Positions 60,570 through 64,000 of a stretch of 64,000 bases of DNA are shown piece after piece. This stretch comes from Microbispora hainanensis (GTDB taxonomy: Bacteria; Actinomycetota; Actinomycetes; Streptosporangiales; Streptosporangiaceae). Under the pieces are notes generated by a model that made no database searches, had not been told where the DNA came from, and was given only the letters and a program-made list of their open reading frames with translations. The translations under genes were made by a program, and so were the position numbers. Positions within the stretch are counted from its first letter, which is position 1, and each line of letters opens with the position of its first letter. The stretch covers positions 1 through 64,000 of the forward strand of contig NZ_VIRM01000014.1 of assembly GCF_006874475.1 (NCBI RefSeq), written 5' to 3'.

Positions 60570-61553
60570 ATGAAGGCCTACGTCCTGCGCTCGTACGGTC
60601 CGCCCGACGTCCTGGAGCTCATCGACGTGGACACACCCGTGCCCGGCCCCGGTGAGGTGCTGGTGCGGGTGCGAGCCACCTCCGTCCAGCCGTACGACTG
60701 GCACCACATGCGAGGCGAGCCGTACGCCGCGCGGCTGATGGGCGGCACGCTCGGCCCGCGCGGGCCGCGCATCGGCATCCTGGGCGCCGACGTGGCAGGA
60801 CACGTCGAGGCGGTCGGGGCCGGCGTCACGGGGTTCGCCCCAGGCGACGAGGTGTTCGCGCTGCTCACCCAGGGCGGCTTCGCCGAGTACGTGTGCGTGC
60901 CGGAGAGCGCACTGGCCCGCAAGCCGGAGACCCTGTCGTTCGAGCAGGCGGCCGCGGTGCCGCTGGCGGCCGTCACCGCGCTGATGGCACTCGACCAGGG
61001 AGGGGTCCAGGCGGGTCACGCCGTTCTCGTGAACGGGGCCTCGGGCGGCGTCGGGACGTTCGCCGTGCAGCTCGCCAAGGCGTTCGGGGCCGAGGTCACC
61101 GGTGTGTGCAGCGGGCGGAACGCCGACCTGGTGCGTTCGATCGGCGCGGACGAGGTGGTCGACTACACGAAGGAGGACTTCACCCGGCGCGGGCCGCGCC
61201 ACGACGTGCTGCTCGACATCGCGGGCACCCGCTCGCTGCGGGCCTGCGCGCGGGTGCTGAAGCCCCGGGGGACGCACGTCGTCGTCGGCGGGCCGGCCGG
61301 ACGGTGGCTGCAACCCGTCGGCCACACTCTCGCGACGCTCGCGGTGTCGCCGTTCGTGTCCCAGCGCGTGGTCATGACCCAGGTGATCGGCGCCGGGAAC
61401 ATCCGGGGCGACCTGATGCGGCTGACCGACCTCATCGAGGACGGCAAAGTCACCCCCGTCATCGGCCGCACCTACGCGTTCGGCGAGATCCCCACGGCCG
61501 TCGCCTACGTGGAGCAGGGCCACGCCGCCGGCAAGGTCGTCGTCACGATCTGA
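60570..61553 (+). CDS. NAD(P)-dependent quinone oxidoreductase-type MDR enzyme
   Basis: 327 residues. MKAYVLRSYGPPDVLELIDV and VLVRVRATSVQPYDWHHMRG start the GroES-like part. The Rossmann site is VLVNGASGGVGTFAVQLAKA (AXXGXXG, NADPH type). Zinc ligands are absent, so it is a zinc-free quinone/enone reductase. AGGAGAA precedes ATG 60570. Its last 11 bp overlap the convergent WYL gene. The adjacent WYL regulator may control it. Confidence 0.92.
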   Translation: MKAYVLRSYGPPDVLELIDVDTPVPGPGEVLVRVRATSVQPYDWHHMRGEPYAARLMGGTLGPRGPRIGILGADVAGHVEAVGAGVTGFAPGDEVFALLTQGGFAEYVCVPESALARKPETLSFEQAAAVPLAAVTALMALDQGGVQAGHAVLVNGASGGVGTFAVQLAKAFGAEVTGVCSGRNADLVRSIGADEVVDYTKEDFTRRGPRHDVLLDIAGTRSLRACARVLKPRGTHVVVGGPAGRWLQPVGHTLATLAVSPFVSQRVVMTQVIGAGNIRGDLMRLTDLIEDGKVTPVIGRTYAFGEIPTAVAYVEQGHAAGKVVVTI

Positions 61554-62526
61554 CCTCTCCGGAGTCCGCCACAGCCGCCTGCAGCCGGTCGGACAGATCG
61601 CGCAGCACCGGGATCAGCTCGGGGGGGTCCAGCACCCGGAACGGAAACCCCTTGGCCGCGACGTGCAGGGCCAGCGTCTCCAGGGAGTCGGAGCCCGTGT
61701 GGAACAAACAGGCGTCGGCGCCGTGCGCCTCCAGCCGGCCGGCGGTGGGGGAGGAGCGCCGGGCCACCGCCTCGATCGGGGCCCCGAACAGGATCCGGGC
61801 GCGATAGCGGTAGGGTGCCGACGAGATCGCGTCGGAGACGTACGCCGCCACGTCGCCGGAGGGAGGCGTACGCGGGGTGAATCGGGCGCCGGGCGGTTCC
61901 ACCGGCCCCTGGATCCGGTCGGCCCGGAAGGTCCGCCAGTCGTCGCGGTCCACGTCCCACGCCAGCAGATACCACCGCCGGTGCGTGTGGGCCAGCCGGT
62001 GGGGCTCGACGGTGCGGACCGGCACTCCGTTCCGTCCCGGATAGCGCAGCCGCAGCCGCCGGTGGTCGCGGCAGGCCGCCGCGAGCGCGGTCAGCAAACC
62101 CGGGTCGACCGCCTCGGCGGCCGGCGCCGGCCCGGTCAGCGGTACGGCCGCCGCGCGGAACGCGGTCACCCGGTGCCGGAGACGGGCCGGGAGCATCTGT
62201 TCCAGCTTGGCCAGCGCCCGCACCGAGCTCTCCTCCAGCCCGGCGACACTGCCGGTCGCCGCCGTGTGCAGCCCGATCGCGACCGCCACCGCCTCCTCGT
62301 CGTCGAGCAGCAGCGGCGGCAGCGCCGTGCCGGCTCCGAGCCGATAACCGCCCGCGACTCCCGGCGTCGCGTCCACCGGATAACCGAGGTCGCGCAGCCG
62401 ATCGATGTCGCGCCGCACCGTACGCAGGCCCACGCCGAGCCGTTCGGCCAGGTCGGCGCCCCGCCAGTCGCCGCGCGACTGGAGCAGGGACAGCAGCCGG
62501 AGCAGTCGCGCCGAGGTTTCCAGCAT
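61543..62526 (-). CDS. WYL-domain transcriptional regulator (DeoR-like)
   Basis: 327 residues. The N-terminal HTH is LLRLLSLLQSRGDWRGADLA then RLGVGLRTVRRDIDRLRDLG. The WYL domain has VRTVEPHRLAHTHRRWYLLA followed by WRTFRADRIQGPV, so the W-Y-L core reads WYL as expected. The C-terminal WCX-like region follows. It starts at ATG 62526, 63 nt from the divergent epoxide hydrolase, which is a probable target. Confidence 0.93.
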   Translation of the reverse strand: MLETSARLLRLLSLLQSRGDWRGADLAERLGVGLRTVRRDIDRLRDLGYPVDATPGVAGGYRLGAGTALPPLLLDDEEAVAVAIGLHTAATGSVAGLEESSVRALAKLEQMLPARLRHRVTAFRAAAVPLTGPAPAAEAVDPGLLTALAAACRDHRRLRLRYPGRNGVPVRTVEPHRLAHTHRRWYLLAWDVDRDDWRTFRADRIQGPVEPPGARFTPRTPPSGDVAAYVSDAISSAPYRYRARILFGAPIEAVARRSSPTAGRLEAHGADACLFHTGSDSLETLALHVAAKGFPFRVLDPPELIPVLRDLSDRLQAAVADSGEVRS

Positions 62527-62589
62527 GAGGGAAATTGTGCCCGCTATTGGTGACCGAACCTGACACCGATTGTTCCTACGGTGATCCGC

Positions 62590-63744
62590 ATGACGAACAC
62601 CGAAATCCGTCCGTTCCGCATCCAGGTCCCCCAGGCCGGCATCGACGACCTGCGCGACCGGCTCGCCCGCACCCGCTGGGCTCCCCAGTTGCCGGACACC
62701 GGCTGGGAGCGCGGCGTGCCGACCGGCTACCTGCGCGATCTGGCGGCGTACTGGGCGGAGAAGTACGACTGGCGGGCGCACGAGGCCGCGATCAACGCCC
62801 ATCCGCAGTTCACGACCACGATCGACGGCATCGACCTGCACTTCCTGCACGTCCGCTCGGCGGAGGCGGGCGCCACACCGTTGCTGCTGCTCCACGGCTG
62901 GCCCGGTTCGATCGTGGAGTTCCTCGACGTGATCGGCCCGCTCACCGACCCTGCGGCGTACGGCGGGGACCCCGCCGACGCCTTCCACGTGGTGATCCCG
63001 TCGCTTCCCGGGTATGGCTTCTCCGGCCCGCTGCCCGCCGCCGGCTGGACCGACGGACGTGCCGCCGCTGCGCTGGCGGAGCTGATGGACCGGCTCGGCT
63101 ACGACCGGTACGGCGTGCAGGGCGGCGACGTGGGCGCCTTCGTCGCCCCGCTGGTCGGCCGGGCGGCGCCCGACCGGGTCATCGGGGTCCACCTCAACGC
63201 GCTGGTCACCTTCCCGACGGGGGACCCGGCCGACATGGCCGCGCTCACCGAGGCCGAACGGGAGCGGCTGAACCGGATGAAGGACTGGCAGGACCGGTCG
63301 AGCGCGTACATGCAGATCCAGGGCACCAAGCCGCAGACGATCGGGCACGCCCTGCATGACTCCCCGGCCGGCCAGCTCGCCTGGATCGTGGAGAAGTTCC
63401 AGGAGTGGACCGACCCGGCCGCCGCTCTGCCCGAAGACGCCGTGGACCGCGACCGGATCCTCACCGACGTCAGCCTCTACTGGCACACCGGCACCGCGGG
63501 CTCGGCCGCGCACACTTACTTCGAGCGGTTCAACGACCCGTCCATGTGGGCACCGCGCGAGCGGTCGGGCGTGCCCACGGCCGTGGCGGTCTTCCCCACG
63601 GACTTCGCCGTCCGCGGGTTCGCCGAGAAGGTGCACACCATCGCGCGCTGGACCGAGTTCGACCGGGGTGGCCACTTCCCCGCCCTGGAGGCGCCCGGTC
63701 TGCTCGTGGAGGACCTGCGGGAGTTCTTCGGCGGGCGCGCCTGA
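62590..63744 (+). CDS. Epoxide hydrolase (EHN + alpha/beta-hydrolase)
   Basis: 384 residues. The N-terminal EHN region starts [20 protein letters not shown] and continues [20 protein letters not shown]. The hydrolase core has the oxyanion motif [20 protein letters not shown], the nucleophile Asp in [17 protein letters not shown], and the His in [14 protein letters not shown]. This is the microsomal-type epoxide hydrolase family. ATG 62590 has GGTGA close upstream; GTG 62581 is in frame. A weak hairpin (CCCGG TTTT CCGGG at 63754-63767) follows. Confidence 0.94.
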   Translation: MTNTEIRPFRIQVPQAGIDDLRDRLARTRWAPQLPDTGWERGVPTGYLRDLAAYWAEKYDWRAHEAAINAHPQFTTTIDGIDLHFLHVRSAEAGATPLLLLHGWPGSIVEFLDVIGPLTDPAAYGGDPADAFHVVIPSLPGYGFSGPLPAAGWTDGRAAAALAELMDRLGYDRYGVQGGDVGAFVAPLVGRAAPDRVIGVHLNALVTFPTGDPADMAALTEAERERLNRMKDWQDRSSAYMQIQGTKPQTIGHALHDSPAGQLAWIVEKFQEWTDPAAALPEDAVDRDRILTDVSLYWHTGTAGSAAHTYFERFNDPSMWAPRERSGVPTAVAVFPTDFAVRGFAEKVHTIARWTEFDRGGHFPALEAPGLLVEDLREFFGGRA

Positions 63745-63797
63745 CCTGCTCCGCCCGGTTTTCCGGGGTCCGTGCAGCGATCCCCGGCCGGCGGGGC

Positions 63798-64000
63798 TCA
63801 GGACTCGGCGACCAGGCCCTCGGGCTCGGTGTCCGTCTCCTCTGCGACCGTCTCGGCGCGCTCGTCCATCTCCGGGCTCACGGCCGTCGGGCTCTCCACC
63901 GGGCGCAGCCACACGACGCCGAGCGGCGGCACGCGCAGCCGGGTCGAGCAGGGCAGCCCGTGCCGCGGCGTCTCCACCGACTCGACCGAGCCCATGTTGC
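63798..64000 (-). CDS. glgB: 1,4-alpha-glucan branching enzyme C-terminus, partial
   Basis: The frame enters from the window edge and stops at 63798. NMGSVESVETPRHGLPCSTR then LRVPPLGVVWLRPVE is the last beta-sandwich of GlgB-type proteins (VGNXGXVEXXXXPXHG...PPLGVLWL). An acidic tail of about 30 residues (EMDERAETVAEETDTEPEG) follows. Only the tail is visible, so glgB rather than another alpha-amylase-family protein is inferred. Confidence 0.7.
   Translation of the reverse strand, partial: NMGSVESVETPRHGLPCSTRLRVPPLGVVWLRPVESPTAVSPEMDERAETVAEETDTEPEGLVAES

Overview
The window is 64 kb of very GC-rich actinomycete chromosome. Evidence: frequent GTG and TTG starts, ATGA/GTGA stop-start overlaps, an F420-type PPOX protein, a KstR-like repressor, a LAL-type LuxR regulator and a lipobox substrate-binding protein. 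Gene content suggests a filamentous actinomycete (Streptosporangiales-like is a guess; no marker gene fixes the family). No rRNA, tRNA, CRISPR array or insertion sequence was seen.

Layout. 0-13 kb: a steroid-type accessory operon (PPOX protein, 3Fe-4S ferredoxin, Zn alcohol dehydrogenase), an envelope-sugar block (two methyltransferases, an alpha/alpha-barrel protein, a GT4 glycosyltransferase, GDP-mannose 4,6-dehydratase), a PASTA surface protein, a ROK regulator and a CYP125-like P450. 13-36 kb: a RiPP cluster. It has a LAL regulator, a fused E1-like/YcaO cyclodehydratase, a SagB-type dehydrogenase, the three NHLM export proteins (HlyD-like, C39-peptidase ABC, second ABC), a methyltransferase, a P450, and a precursor with a nitrile-hydratase-like leader whose C-terminus reads NCCCCPCCCCT. 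An ABC-2 exporter follows, then a second P450 and an FAD/Rieske/hydrolase/VOC operon, which are possible tailoring genes or a separate pathway. 36-40 kb: a KstR-like repressor divergent from homologues of the steroid side-chain acyl-CoA dehydrogenase pair FadE28/FadE29 (ChsE1/ChsE2). 40-46 kb: an unusual membrane-anchored sigma-like protein with FDAFGTA repeats and a complete betaine/choline-type ABC importer. 46-50 kb: decayed DNA, iolD-iolB with a collapsed aldolase gene in front, and a GntR regulator. 50-64 kb: flavin reductase, SppA, a frameshifted GH18 chitinase, a two-component system, LysR, MFS, WYL, an oxidoreductase, an epoxide hydrolase and the 3' end of a glgB-like gene.

Two DNA motifs tie distant genes together. 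A 14-bp palindrome of KstR type (TNNAACNNGTTNNA) occurs exactly at 2709, 6743, 12574 and 37152, with near-matches at 38050 and 37919. It links the ferredoxin/ADH operon, the sugar block, the CYP125-like gene, a membrane zincin-like gene and the repressor/acyl-CoA dehydrogenase locus. A second palindrome (consensus GAATACGTATTC) lies at 16151, 28625/28666 and 36186-36225, in front of the biosynthetic operon, in the P450/precursor divergent promoter and in front of a small membrane protein at the far edge, so it outlines the RiPP cluster.

The least ordinary elements are the poly-cysteine RiPP precursor with its dedicated machinery, the repeat-rich membrane-anchored sigma-like protein, and the spread of KstR-type sites into sugar genes.
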